Source of the DNA: CAXXXW01 sp963665555
Lineage (GTDB): Bacteria; Pseudomonadota; Alphaproteobacteria; Thalassobaculales; Thalassobaculaceae
Assembly (NCBI GenBank): GCA_963665555.2
Contig: OY762308.1
Coordinates: 682,001 to 746,000, forward strand
Reading direction: 5' to 3'
Length of the DNA stretch: 64,000 bases
In this document: positions 1 to 9,749 of the stretch, piece by piece
How positions within the stretch are numbered: the stretch's first letter is position 1
Layout of the letters: each line of letters starts with the position of its first letter
Position numbers and translations under genes: made by a program
Notes under the pieces: model-generated
Told to the model about the DNA's origin: nothing
Databases searched by the model: none
Seen by the model: only the letters and a program-made list of their open reading frames with translations

Positions 1-283
1 TCGACTCCTCCGCCGTCGAGAAGCCGGCGTACTGGCGCACCGTCCACGGCCGGGTGGCGTACATCGTGGGGTAGGGGCCGCGCAGGTAGGGCGCGATGCC
101 GGGCCAGCCGTCGAGGAAGTCCAGCCCTTCGGTGTCGGCCTCCGTGTAGCGGGGCTTCACCGCGATCCCTTCGGGGGTTCGCCAGTTCCCGGCCCCGTTC
201 CCGTCCGGGAAGTCCGGGGGGCCGGGCGGCGCGTTCGCCCCGCCGTCGAAGGGGAGTGTCGCGAAATCCGGTATGGCGCTCAT
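1..283 (-). CDS. mutB: Methylmalonyl-CoA mutase large subunit, N-terminal part (cut by window edge)
   Basis: Only the first 94 residues lie in the window; the gene continues beyond base 1. They contain the hallmark N-terminal segment of the large (catalytic) subunit, with GPYPTMYATRPWTVRQYAGF near residues 69-88, which lines the CoA-substrate channel, followed by STAEES. The enzyme is a cytoplasmic adenosylcobalamin-dependent mutase that interconverts (R)-methylmalonyl-CoA and succinyl-CoA in propionate, odd-chain fatty acid and branched-chain amino acid breakdown. The ATG overlaps the stop of the small-subunit gene as ATGA (280-283), so the two subunits are translationally coupled. The B12-binding C-terminal domain is outside the window. 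Confidence 0.93.
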   Translation of the reverse strand, partial: MSAIPDFATLPFDGGANAPPGPPDFPDGNGAGNWRTPEGIAVKPRYTEADTEGLDFLDGWPGIAPYLRGPYPTMYATRPWTVRQYAGFSTAEES

Positions 284-2346
284 CGTCCGATCGTCCCGAT
301 TTCCGCCGCGAGCGCGCGCAGCGTTCCCAGCATGTCGTCGCCGGCGTGCACGAAACGGTCCACGCCCGCTTCCCGCAGCCCGGCCTCCCGCGCGCCCGGC
401 CGCCCGGCGAGCGCGACGACCGGGGCGCCGGCCGCCTTCAGGCTCCGCGCCGCCTCGGCGGCCTCGGCCTCGTAGATGGTATCGGAGGAGCAGATCGCCG
501 CCAACTCGGCCCCGCTTTCGGCGAAGGCCGCGCCCGCCGCGCCGGCCGCCACGTCCGCCTCCGCCGCCGCGAAGCCGCCGGCGGCGAAGTAGCTCCGGGC
601 GAAGGCGGCGCGCGCGGCGTATTCGGCCGGCGCGCCGAGCCGCGCGAGGAAAACCGTCGGCCGGCGGCCCCGCGCCGCCAGCCTTGCGTCGCTCGCGTCC
701 CGCAGCGCCTCGAAACCCTCGCCGAGGCGCCGGGGGGCGAGCGGCGCGATTTCCGGCGCGCCCGCGCCCGCGAAAGGCTCCAGCAGCGCCGCCAGCCCGG
801 CGCCGCGGTCCGCGGCGTCGATCAGCGCGTCCATGCCGGCGCCGGCGGGAAGCGCGATCCCGGCCGCGCCGGCGGCGGGCGCCGGGCGCTCGGCCTCCGG
901 CGCGCCGGCGGGGGGCGGGCGCTCGTCCAGGTCCGGGAAGCTCGACACGCCGGTCAGCGCGTCGCGCCCGCGCGCCAGGTTGCGCGCGCGCCCCTCCCAG
1001 TCCGCCGCGACCCATTCGGCGGCGCGGCCGGAGAGCAGCGCCTCGGCCATGCCGCCGGCCGCCTCGATCTCCTGGAACAGCGTCCAGGCGCGGCGCGCGC
1101 ATTCCTCCGTCAGCCGCTCCACGTACCAGGAGCCGCCGGCCGGGTCGGCGACGCGGGCGAGCGAGGACTCGCGCACCAGGATGGTCTGGATGTTGCGGGC
1201 GATCCGCCGCGCGAAGGGTTCGGCGACGCCCAGCGGCTCCGAATGCGGGCGCACCGTGACGGCGTCCGCCCCGCCGGCGCCGGCGGCGAAGCAGGCGGTC
1301 GTCGCGCGCAGCACGTTCGACCAGGCGTCGCGCCGGCTCAGCATCCGGGTCGCCGTTGTCGCCGACAGCGCCATCGTCCGCGCCCCGGCCCCGGCGCCGC
1401 ACGCGCCGGCCACCCGGGCCCAGAGCCGCCGCGCCGCGCGCAGCTTGGCGATCGCCTGGAACACATCCGCGCCGACCGGGAGGTCGAAGCCGATCCGGCG
1501 GCAGGCGGCGTCGATCCCCATTCCCGCCCCGGTCAGCGCGCGGAGATAGGCGACCGCCGTCGCCATGGCGAAGGCGAGGTCGCGGGTCTCGGTCGCGCCG
1601 GCGTCGTGGTAGGGGGCGGTGTCGATCCCGATGGCGCGCATTCCCGGCGCGCGCGCCTCGCACCACGCGGCGAGCGCCGCCGTCGCCGCCAGCTGGCGGT
1701 CCGGCGGGCCGGGCAGCGCGCCGCCGCCCGCCAGCGCGCCCAGCGGATCGGCCCCGAAGGACCCGCGCAGCCGCTCGAACGCGACGCCGCGCCGGCGCGC
1801 CAGCGCGAGCAGCATCGCCGCCGCCTGGGGCGCCGCCGCGCCGGGCGCGAGCGTAATCGCGGCCGCGCCGAGGTCGACCCCGGCCAGCGCGGCGTCGAAA
1901 TCGCCCGCGGTCCGCGCGACGATCCCGTCGGACCCGGCCTCGGCCGCCGCGCCGCGCCGGGCCGCGCCGTCGAGGCGCAGGACGATCGAGGAGGCGCCGC
2001 CGTCGAGGTCGGCGCGGATGTCGGCGTTCGCCGCCGCCGGGTCCGGGCGGGCGTGGAGCTGGCGGATGTCCCAGCCCTCGCGGACGCGCCCGGCGGCGTC
2101 CGGGCCGGCGGGGGGCCGGGCGGGCGCCGGCGCGTCCTCGCGCCGGTAGAGCGGCTTCAGCGTCACGCCCTCGTAGGTCGGCGTCTCGAGCGCCCCGGCG
2201 GCCGGCCTTCCCTTCAGGACGCCGGCGACAAGCGCCTCCCACTCCGCGCGCCCGGCCGGCGCGAAACCGTCGGCGAGCGGGACGATCGAATCGTCCGGCG
2301 CGTCGCCGGGCGCGCCGGGAGCCGTCGTGTCGCGCGTCCGGTCCAT
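280..2346 (-). CDS. mutA: Methylmalonyl-CoA mutase small subunit
   Basis: The product is 688 residues, slightly longer than the usual 620-650, and is the non-catalytic partner of the mutase large subunit that follows with an ATGA overlap. It keeps the TIM-barrel-like part (RDAWSNVLRATTACFAAGAG, then a GGSWYVERLTEE segment) and a C-terminal Rossmann-like domain. That domain lacks the DxHxxG cobalamin-binding signature, as expected for the small subunit. The open frame extends further upstream, but the ATG at 2346 is chosen because TTAGGAG sits about ten bases before it. The extra length is Ala/Gly/Pro-rich linker. The pair probably forms a two-gene operon read leftward. Confidence 0.9.
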   Translation of the reverse strand: MDRTRDTTAPGAPGDAPDDSIVPLADGFAPAGRAEWEALVAGVLKGRPAAGALETPTYEGVTLKPLYRREDAPAPARPPAGPDAAGRVREGWDIRQLHARPDPAAANADIRADLDGGASSIVLRLDGAARRGAAAEAGSDGIVARTAGDFDAALAGVDLGAAAITLAPGAAAPQAAAMLLALARRRGVAFERLRGSFGADPLGALAGGGALPGPPDRQLAATAALAAWCEARAPGMRAIGIDTAPYHDAGATETRDLAFAMATAVAYLRALTGAGMGIDAACRRIGFDLPVGADVFQAIAKLRAARRLWARVAGACGAGAGARTMALSATTATRMLSRRDAWSNVLRATTACFAAGAGGADAVTVRPHSEPLGVAEPFARRIARNIQTILVRESSLARVADPAGGSWYVERLTEECARRAWTLFQEIEAAGGMAEALLSGRAAEWVAADWEGRARNLARGRDALTGVSSFPDLDERPPPAGAPEAERPAPAAGAAGIALPAGAGMDALIDAADRGAGLAALLEPFAGAGAPEIAPLAPRRLGEGFEALRDASDARLAARGRRPTVFLARLGAPAEYAARAAFARSYFAAGGFAAAEADVAAGAAGAAFAESGAELAAICSSDTIYEAEAAEAARSLKAAGAPVVALAGRPGAREAGLREAGVDRFVHAGDDMLGTLRALAAEIGTIGR

Positions 2347-2412
2347 GGCGCGAACTCCTAAGGCGCCCGGCCCGCGAAGGCAAGGACGCGGCGCGGGCGC
2401 CGGCGATTCGCG

Positions 2413-2441
2413 TTGACGCGCCCGGCGCCCGGGCGCAAGCT
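2413..2441 (+). promoter_or_regulatory. Possible sigma-70-type promoter for the CVNH gene
   Basis: TTGACG at 2413-2418 is followed after 17 bases by CAAGCT at 2436-2441. The -35 box is good and the -10 box is weak. It lies in the gap between the divergent mutA and the secreted lectin gene. This is inference from spacing only. Confidence 0.25.
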
Positions 2442-2477
2442 GCGAACGACCGTCCACCGGCATGACGAGGCCTCGAC

Positions 2478-2915
2478 ATGACCCACCGCCCGATCCGCCG
2501 CCGCGCCCCGCTCGCGGCCGCCGCGCTGCTCTCCGCGCTGTTCGCCGGCCCGGCCCTCGCCGGCTACGACGAGGGGAGCACGGCGGCGAACATCACCGAG
2601 TCCTGCAAGGACTTCACGATCTCCGACGCCGGCGTGCTCGGCGCGACCTGCAACAAGTCCGGCGGAACGAACGCGACCACGCTCGACCTCGATTCGTATA
2701 TCGGCGTCGACAGCTACGGGCACCTGACGTGGAGCGGCACGAATTATTCGGACGAATGCGAGAACGAATACCTGAGTTACAATTCGACGACCGACAGTTT
2801 GTACCTCGCGATCGAGTGCTTCAAGTACCAGCACGGCGGCAGGACCCGGGTCTATACCGACATCAAGCTGAACGGCAAGATCAAGAACAGCAGCGGCAGT
2901 CTGGCCAAGAACTAG
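2478..2915 (+). CDS. Secreted cyanovirin-N homology (CVNH) lectin-like protein
   Basis: The protein has 145 residues. Residues 1-28 are a classical signal peptide (RRR, hydrophobic core, ALA before Gly29), so the mature protein is exported. The mature part is one CVNH domain made of two similar halves. The first half has ESCKDF, a second Cys at 58, TTLDLDSYIG and GHLTW; the second has NYSDEC, Cys114, TDIKLNGKI and GSL. The paired cysteines (43/58, 94/114) match the two disulfides of cyanovirin-type lectins. CVNH proteins of known function bind mannose-rich glycans; the ligand here is unknown. Codon use is visibly less GC-rich than in the flanking genes, which may indicate acquisition. It stands alone between convergent and divergent neighbours with no obvious functional partner. 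Confidence 0.8.
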   Translation: MTHRPIRRRAPLAAAALLSALFAGPALAGYDEGSTAANITESCKDFTISDAGVLGATCNKSGGTNATTLDLDSYIGVDSYGHLTWSGTNYSDECENEYLSYNSTTDSLYLAIECFKYQHGGRTRVYTDIKLNGKIKNSSGSLAKN

Positions 2916-2960
2916 CGGTCGAAGGGCGCGGGGGTCGCCGGGGAACCGGACGGCGCGCCC

Positions 2961-4138
2961 TCACGCCGGCAGGGTGCGGGGCAGGCCCTGGCGCGACGGC
3001 AGCAGCGCGACGCCCGCCACGGTCAGCGCGCCCATGCCGGCCAGCAGCGCGAACAGCGCCGCGAAGCCGCCATTGCCGTGCAGCAGCGCGATCGCCGGAA
3101 TCGCCGCCGTCGAGGCCACGAAGGTGATCACGTACATCGTCGCGTAGATGCGCGAGCGCAGGCGCGGCGGCGCGTTGCGGCCGATCAGCGTGTCGGCCAC
3201 CGGCAGGCCGGCGTAAACCAGCGCCATCATCGCCGCCGCCGCGACCATCAGCGCCGCCCCGCTGGCGTTCATCGTCGCGAGCATGGCGACCGCCTGCGCG
3301 GCGGCGACGCAGAGGAAGATCGGCTTGACCGGGAACCTGTCGATCAGCCCGCCCACGACCAGCTGCGCCACGCCCGCCACGAGATAGACGCCGAAGGCGA
3401 GGAAGCCCACCGCCGTCGCGCTTCCGGCGAACGCGCCGAGCCGCTCGTCGAACATCTTGGGCAGGGAGACGATGGCGGCCTGGAAGACGAAGCCCGTCAG
3501 CACGGCGAGGCAGCCCAGGATCAGGATGACCTTGCGCCAGTCCGCCGGGACGGCCGCGCCGCGCGTCCCGCCGTCCTCCCCGCCGACTCCACCGATCCCG
3601 CCGGCGCGACCGCGAGCCAGGCGGCGCCGAGCGCGATCGAGACCGCGCCCGGAACGAGGAAGGCGGCGCGCCAGCCGAACAGGTCCGCCAGCCCCGCCGC
3701 CGTCACCGCCGAAACGGCGACGCCGATATTGCCCCACACGCCGTTGATCGCGAGCCGCCGGCCCAGCCTCTCCGGCGTCCCGCCGACCAGGATCGACACG
3801 CCCACCGGATGGTAGATCGAGGCGAACAGGCCGAGCACGACCAGCGCGCCGGCGATCTGCCAGTAGGATTGCGCGGCGGCGGTCAGGAAGCACGCCAGCC
3901 CGGAGCCGAAGAAGAAGACCGCCATCATGCCGCGCCGGCTCCAGCGGTCGGCGAGCCAGCCCGCCGGCAGGGCGCCGAGGCCGAAGGCGAGCCAGCTTCC
4001 CGTGGCGAGCGCCAGCAGCGTGCCGTAGTCCTCGTCGAAGGAGGAGGCCGCCAGCGCCGCCACCACCGGGAACAGCAGCATCAGCAGGTGGTCCAGCCCG
4101 TGGCCGAGATTGATCGTCAGCATTCGCGCGAGCGGCAT
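2961..4138 (-). pseudogene. MFS transporter, frameshifted by one missing base
   Basis: Two overlapping frames together encode one major facilitator transporter. The N-terminal half (from 4138, MPLARMLTINLGHGLDHLLM, six hydrophobic segments, LADRWSRRG loop) runs to about 3600. The C-terminal half (PADWRKVILILG onward, with SLPKMFDERLG and IDRFPVKPIFL) continues in another frame to 2961. The total span is 1178 nt, exactly one base short of the 1179 nt intact paralogue directly upstream, which it resembles along its whole length. A single-base deletion between roughly 3548 and 3620, in the loop between the two six-helix halves, explains the break. The cause is either genuine inactivation or a sequencing error in a G-rich stretch. 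If intact it would be an inner-membrane transporter of unknown substrate. Confidence 0.85.
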
Positions 4139-4163
4139 CGGCGGGCCTCCTGGGCGGCGGGGT

Positions 4164-5342
4164 TCAGTCGGCCCCGGCGCCGGCCGGGGCGGCCGCGGGC
4201 CGGCCGGGCAGGGCGGCGACCGCGAACGTAATGACGACGGCCCCCGCCGCCGCCGCCGCGAACATCGCCGGGAAGCCGCCCCCGCCCTCGTAGAGCCAGG
4301 AGATCGACGGCACCGCCGCCGCCGACACGGTGAAGGAGAGCACGTATTTCACCGAATAGACGCGCCCGCGCCAGGCGTCCGGCGTGTGCCGCGCGATCAG
4401 CGTGTCGTTGATCGGGATCTGGCCGAACACCAGGATCATCACGGCGACCGCGATCCCCGCCATGGCCCAGCCGTCGGCCGAAACCGCGAGCCACAGCGCC
4501 GCCGCCTGCCCGGCCATGAGCGCGAGGAAGATCGGCTTCACGCTGTAGCGGTCGATGGCGCGCCCGACGACGACCTGGCTGAACGCCGCCGTCGCGTAGA
4601 CCAGGGAGGCGATCGCGCCGACCTCCGTCGCCGAAAGCGCGAAGGCGGCCAGCCGGTCGTCCAGCACCTTGGGCAGCGAGACCGTCATCGCATTGAAGAT
4701 GAAGCCGCCGATCGTGGTCGTCACCAGCACCACGGCGAGCACGCGCCGCCAGTCGGGCGAGGGGGCGCGGCCCTCCCGCGCGCCGGCCGCCGCCGCGTCC
4801 GCGCCGTCGCGCGAGACCCGGATCCACCCCACGCCGAGCGCGATGGCGCCGAGGCCGGCCAGCAGGAACGCCTCGCGCCAGCCGGCGAGGTCCGCGAAGA
4901 CGCCGACCGCCAGCGCCGAGGCCGCGACGCCCATGTTGCCCCAGACGCCGTTGACGCCGACCCGCCGGCCGACGTCGCCGCCGCCCCGCGCCACCATGGC
5001 GAGGCCGACCGGGTGGTAGATCGCCGCGAACATCCCCAGCAGCGTCAGCGACGCCGCGATCTGCCAGGGCGCCTGGGCGAAGCCGGTCAGGATCATCGCC
5101 GCGCCGGAGCCGAGGAAGAAGACCGCCAGCATCGCCTCCCGGCTGAACCTGTCGGCGAGCCAGCCGGCCGGCAGCGAGAACGCCCCGAAGGCGATGAAGC
5201 TGCCCGTCGCCAGGGTCAGCAGCTCCCCGTACCCGGCGCCGAGGTCGGCGGCCGCCAGCGCCGCCACCGCCGGGAACATCAGCATGAACAGGTGGTCGAC
5301 CGCGTGGCCGATGTTCAGGAACAGGAACTTCGTCCTCGACAT
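4164..5342 (-). CDS. MFS transporter
   Basis: This is a 392-residue inner-membrane protein with about twelve hydrophobic segments in two halves. The MFS loop signature LADRFSREAM lies between helices 2 and 3 and IDRYSVKPIF in the equivalent loop of the second half. MSRTKFLFLNIGHAVDHLFM at the start and the IYHPVGLAM motif are shared with the broken copy downstream, so the two are tandem duplicates separated by 25 bases. The family resembles fosmidomycin-resistance/Fsr-like and related MFS exporters, but the substrate cannot be read from sequence. Confidence 0.85.
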   Translation of the reverse strand: MSRTKFLFLNIGHAVDHLFMLMFPAVAALAAADLGAGYGELLTLATGSFIAFGAFSLPAGWLADRFSREAMLAVFFLGSGAAMILTGFAQAPWQIAASLTLLGMFAAIYHPVGLAMVARGGGDVGRRVGVNGVWGNMGVAASALAVGVFADLAGWREAFLLAGLGAIALGVGWIRVSRDGADAAAAGAREGRAPSPDWRRVLAVVLVTTTIGGFIFNAMTVSLPKVLDDRLAAFALSATEVGAIASLVYATAAFSQVVVGRAIDRYSVKPIFLALMAGQAAALWLAVSADGWAMAGIAVAVMILVFGQIPINDTLIARHTPDAWRGRVYSVKYVLSFTVSAAAVPSISWLYEGGGGFPAMFAAAAAGAVVITFAVAALPGRPAAAPAGAGAD

Positions 5343-5431
5343 GGCGATCTCCGTCCGGCGCGGGAAGGGCGGACCGCGCGGCGCGCGCGGGGGAGATTAC
5401 ACCGTCGCGGGGCGGCGCGACAGGGCCGGCT

Positions 5432-6589
5432 TCAGAACAGGCGCGCGCTCGCCAGGTCCGCGCCCTCGCGCAGCGCGCGCAGCTTGGCCCAGGCCACGTC
5501 GGAGGCCACCCGGCCCATGCCGGCCGAGGTGTCGAAGCCGCAATCGGTCCCGGCCAGCACGCGCGACGGGTCGCCCACCGCGTCGGCCGCGCGCTCCAGC
5601 CGCATGGCGACGACCTCCGGGTGCTCGACGAAATTGGTCAGCGTGTCGATCGCGCCCGCGACCAGGTAGCGGCCGGGGCCGAGCGGCAGGTCGCGCAGGA
5701 CCTCGGTCTCGTGCTGGTGGCGCGGGTTGGCGAAGGGGAGCATGAAGCCGCCGACATTCGCCTCGAACAGGACGGGGAGGATTTCCCGCAGCGCCACGTC
5801 GCGGTCGTGCGGCCCCTCGTAATTGCCCCAGCAGACATGCAGGCGGACCCGCTCCGGCGCCACGCCGTCGAGCGCCCGGTTGATCCGCGCGACCACGCGG
5901 CGCGCGAAGCCGAGGAAGGCGTCCAGCGGCTCGTCGCCGTAGGAGATGTGCCGCTCCATCGCCAGGTCGGGCGCGTCGATCTGCAGGACCAGCCCGGCCT
6001 CGACGACGGCCCGGTATTCGACCCCGAGCGCGTCCGCCAGCGCGTCGAGATAGGAATCCTCGTCCGGGTAGTGGCGGTTGTGCATCGCGGCCGCCACCAT
6101 GCCGGGGGAGGGGGCGGTCATGAAGGCGTCGGCGAAGCCGCCGCCGGCCGCCGCCAGCGCCGCCTCGAACGCCGCGATCTCCGCCCGGTGGGCCTCCGGC
6201 GCGACGTATTCGACCGGGCCGATGGCGAGCGGCGGCGCGCGGTTGCTGACCATGGTTTTGGCGGCGAAGCTTTCGCGGCTCATCTCCGCGAATTCCGGGT
6301 AGTCGAGCAGGTCGCGCCAGGGCTTGCGCGCGCCCTGTCCGCCGAAGCCGGTCATCCGGCGGCGCAGGTAGAGGAAGAACGCCTCCCGCCCCTGCTCGCC
6401 GTTGTTCGGGATGTCGATGCCGGCGTCGCGCTGGCGCTCGACGACGGCGCGCGTCGCCGCCGCGACCTCGGCGTCGAGTTCGCCGTCGTCCACCGGCCGG
6501 CCGGCGACGCGGTCCGCGAACAGTTCGACCAGCCGGCGCGGCCGGGGCAGGCTGCCGGCATGGGTGGCGGGGATGCGGTTCGCGCCCAC
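5432..6589 (-). CDS. Cobalamin-independent methionine synthase II (MetE C-terminal)-like protein
   Basis: The product is 385 residues, the size of the stand-alone MetE C-terminal/UROD-superfamily barrel. RIPATHAGSLPR at the N-terminus is typical of this family. Candidate zinc ligands are visible: His and Cys in RLHVCWGNYEGP (about residue 250), a Glu/His region at FANPRHQHE, and Cys in AGTDCGFDTS near the C-terminus. Family members include 5-methyltetrahydropteroyltriglutamate-homocysteine methyltransferase-like proteins and zinc-dependent alkyl-thiol transferases; the stand-alone form often acts in catabolic clusters. The start is GTG, with only a weak G-rich ribosome site. It lies 43 bases downstream of the thiolase and is probably co-transcribed with it. 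The exact substrate is unknown. Confidence 0.75.
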   Translation of the reverse strand: MGANRIPATHAGSLPRPRRLVELFADRVAGRPVDDGELDAEVAAATRAVVERQRDAGIDIPNNGEQGREAFFLYLRRRMTGFGGQGARKPWRDLLDYPEFAEMSRESFAAKTMVSNRAPPLAIGPVEYVAPEAHRAEIAAFEAALAAAGGGFADAFMTAPSPGMVAAAMHNRHYPDEDSYLDALADALGVEYRAVVEAGLVLQIDAPDLAMERHISYGDEPLDAFLGFARRVVARINRALDGVAPERVRLHVCWGNYEGPHDRDVALREILPVLFEANVGGFMLPFANPRHQHETEVLRDLPLGPGRYLVAGAIDTLTNFVEHPEVVAMRLERAADAVGDPSRVLAGTDCGFDTSAGMGRVASDVAWAKLRALREGADLASARLF

Positions 6590-6632
6590 CGCCGCGCCGC
6601 CCCGCGCGCTCGCCGGGTTGTCGCCCCCGCGC

Positions 6633-7841
<1,209 letters not shown>

Positions 7842-7954
7842 GTCGTCCTCCCGGATGCGGCGCGGCGGCGCCGGGTCTGCCTTCGCGTCGGGCGCGACCT
7901 TCGCACGGCCGCGGGAAGCCGGTCAAACCCGGCCGGCCGGCCGGGCCGCCCGGG

Positions 7955-8960
7955 TCAGACGCGCACGACCAGCTTGCCGAAATGGCCGGCGGCGCGCATC
8001 GCGCGGTACGCCGCGCGGGCGTCGTCGAAGTCGAAGGTCCGGTCGATGACCGGGCGCGTTCCGTGATGCGCGATGGCGCGGTTCATGTCCTCGAACATGC
8101 GCCGGCTCCCGACATAGACGCCTTGCAGGCGGATCGACTTGCGCATGATGGCGGTGGGGTTCACGGTCCCGCCGGCGAGCACGCCGATCAGGCCGATGGA
8201 GCCGCCGACGCGCGTCGCCGCGACGGATTTTTCCAGCGTGCCGGCCCCGCCGACCTCGACCGCGTGGTCCACGCCGCGGCCGCCGGTGCGTTCGAGGACG
8301 ACGCGCTCCCAGTCGGGCGTCGCGCGGTAGTTCGCCGTTTCCCAGGCGCCGAGTTCGCGGGCGCGAGCCAGTTTCGCGTCGCTGGAGGAGGTCACGATCG
8401 CGCGCGCGCCCAGCATCCGGCAGAACTGGAGCGCGAAGATCGAAACCCCGCCGGTTCCCAGCAGCAGCACCGTGTCGCCGGGGCCGACGCGGCCGATCCC
8501 GACCAGCGAATGCCAGGCCGTCAGCGCGGCGCAGGGCAGCGTGGACGCCTCCTCGTCCGACAGGTGCGCCGGCGTCGCCACCAGCCCGTCCTCGCGCAGC
8601 ACGCGCAGTTCGGCCAGCATCCCGTCCGCCGATCCCGCCGAGCGCGCGGCCCATGTCGGCGGGCGTTATCGGCCCGTCGATCCAGCCCTGGAAGAAGGTC
8701 CCGCACACCCGGTCGCCCGGCGCGAAACGGTCCGCGCCCGGCCCGGCCGCGACCACCTCGCCCGCGCCGTCTGAGTTGGGCACGCGCGGATAGCGGATGC
8801 CGCGCGGGGCCGGGTCCTCCACCGTCGTCAGGTCGCGGTAGTTGATCGACGACGCGCGGACCCGCACCAGGACCTCGCCCGGCCCCGGCTCCGGGTCGGC
8901 GCGGTCGGAGGCGGCGAGCGCGTCGATCCCGCCCTCGCCGACGATTTCCCAGGCTTTCAA
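7955..8960 (-). pseudogene. MDR-family alcohol dehydrogenase, frameshifted by one extra base
   Basis: The N-terminal catalytic domain (MKAWEIVGEGG..., SINYRDL, PNSDGAGEV, GDRVCGTFF, DGPITPADMGRALGG) and the NAD(P)-binding half (LAELRVLREDGLV, GTGGVSIFALQFCRML, ending HFGKLVVRV) are in different frames. The span is 1006 nt, one more than a multiple of three. The switch falls at a GGCGGG run near 8640-8650, where removing one base gives a continuous 334-residue zinc-type medium-chain dehydrogenase/quinone reductase. The start is TTG at 8960, preceded by GGAGG six bases upstream. No classical zinc-site GHE motif is present. It is either a recent pseudogene or a homopolymer sequencing error; the rest of the sequence is well conserved. 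Confidence 0.8.
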
Positions 8961-8984
8961 GGCTTTCCTCCCGGCCCGGCGCGG

Positions 8985-9749
8985 TCAGGGCGCGCCCAGC
9001 CTGCCGTTGTCGAGCACGATGGTCTGGCCGGTGATCGCGGGGTTCGTCGCCAGGAACAGCATCCCCTGGGCGATGTCCTCCGGCTCCACCATGCGGGGGA
9101 GCAGCGAGGCGGCCATCGAGCGGTCCTTGCGCTCCCGGGGCCAGGGATCGGTCCAGGCGGTGCGGGTCAGGCCCGGCGCGACCGCGTTCACCCGCACCTC
9201 CGGCGCCAGCGCGCGGGCGAGGCAGCGGGTCTGGCTGATCACGGCGGCCTTGGAGTTGGCGTAGGCGATCGAGCTTCCGTCGCGGCCCAGCCCGGCGATC
9301 GACGCGGTGTTGACGATGCAGCCCCGCGCGGCCCTGAGCGCCGGGGCGGCGGCGCGGGCGCAGCGGAACGGGCCGTACACGTTCACGCCCATGATCGCGT
9401 TCCAGAAATCCTCCGTCATCGCGTCGAGGTCCTCGAACGCGATCGGCTCGGTCGTCGCCGCCGTGCCGGCGTTGTTCACCAGCACGTCGAGGCCGCCGAG
9501 CCGGCCGATCGCGCCCGCCACCATCGCGCCGGCGCCTTCGGGGTCCGACACGTCGCCCGGCGCGGAGACCGCCTGGTTGCCCTCGCCGTTGAGCGCGTCC
9601 ACCACGGCCGGGCCGCGCGCGTCGTCGGGGAGGTGGTTCACCGCCACCGTGGCGCCGCAGCGCGCGAAAAGCTCCGCCGCCGCCCGGCCGATGCCGGACG
9701 ACGCGCCCGTCACCAGCACCCTCTTCCCGCTCAGGTCCGCCTGGATCAC
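8985..9749 (-). CDS. Short-chain dehydrogenase/reductase
   Basis: The product is a 254-residue classical SDR with the cofactor motif TGASSGIG (about 17-24), NNAG (about 88-91), the catalytic Ser in NTASIAG and the YANSK active-site Tyr/Lys. The C-terminal GQTIVLDNG is the usual SDR end. The start is GTG at 9749, chosen because GGAGG precedes it and because GTGA overlaps the stop of the upstream BKACE gene by four bases. The tight coupling suggests it supplies a beta-keto acid to, or works on the same compound as, the BKACE enzyme. The substrate is not deducible. Confidence 0.85.
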   Translation of the reverse strand: MIQADLSGKRVLVTGASSGIGRAAAELFARCGATVAVNHLPDDARGPAVVDALNGEGNQAVSAPGDVSDPEGAGAMVAGAIGRLGGLDVLVNNAGTAATTEPIAFEDLDAMTEDFWNAIMGVNVYGPFRCARAAAPALRAARGCIVNTASIAGLGRDGSSIAYANSKAAVISQTRCLARALAPEVRVNAVAPGLTRTAWTDPWPRERKDRSMAASLLPRMVEPEDIAQGMLFLATNPAITGQTIVLDNGRLGAP

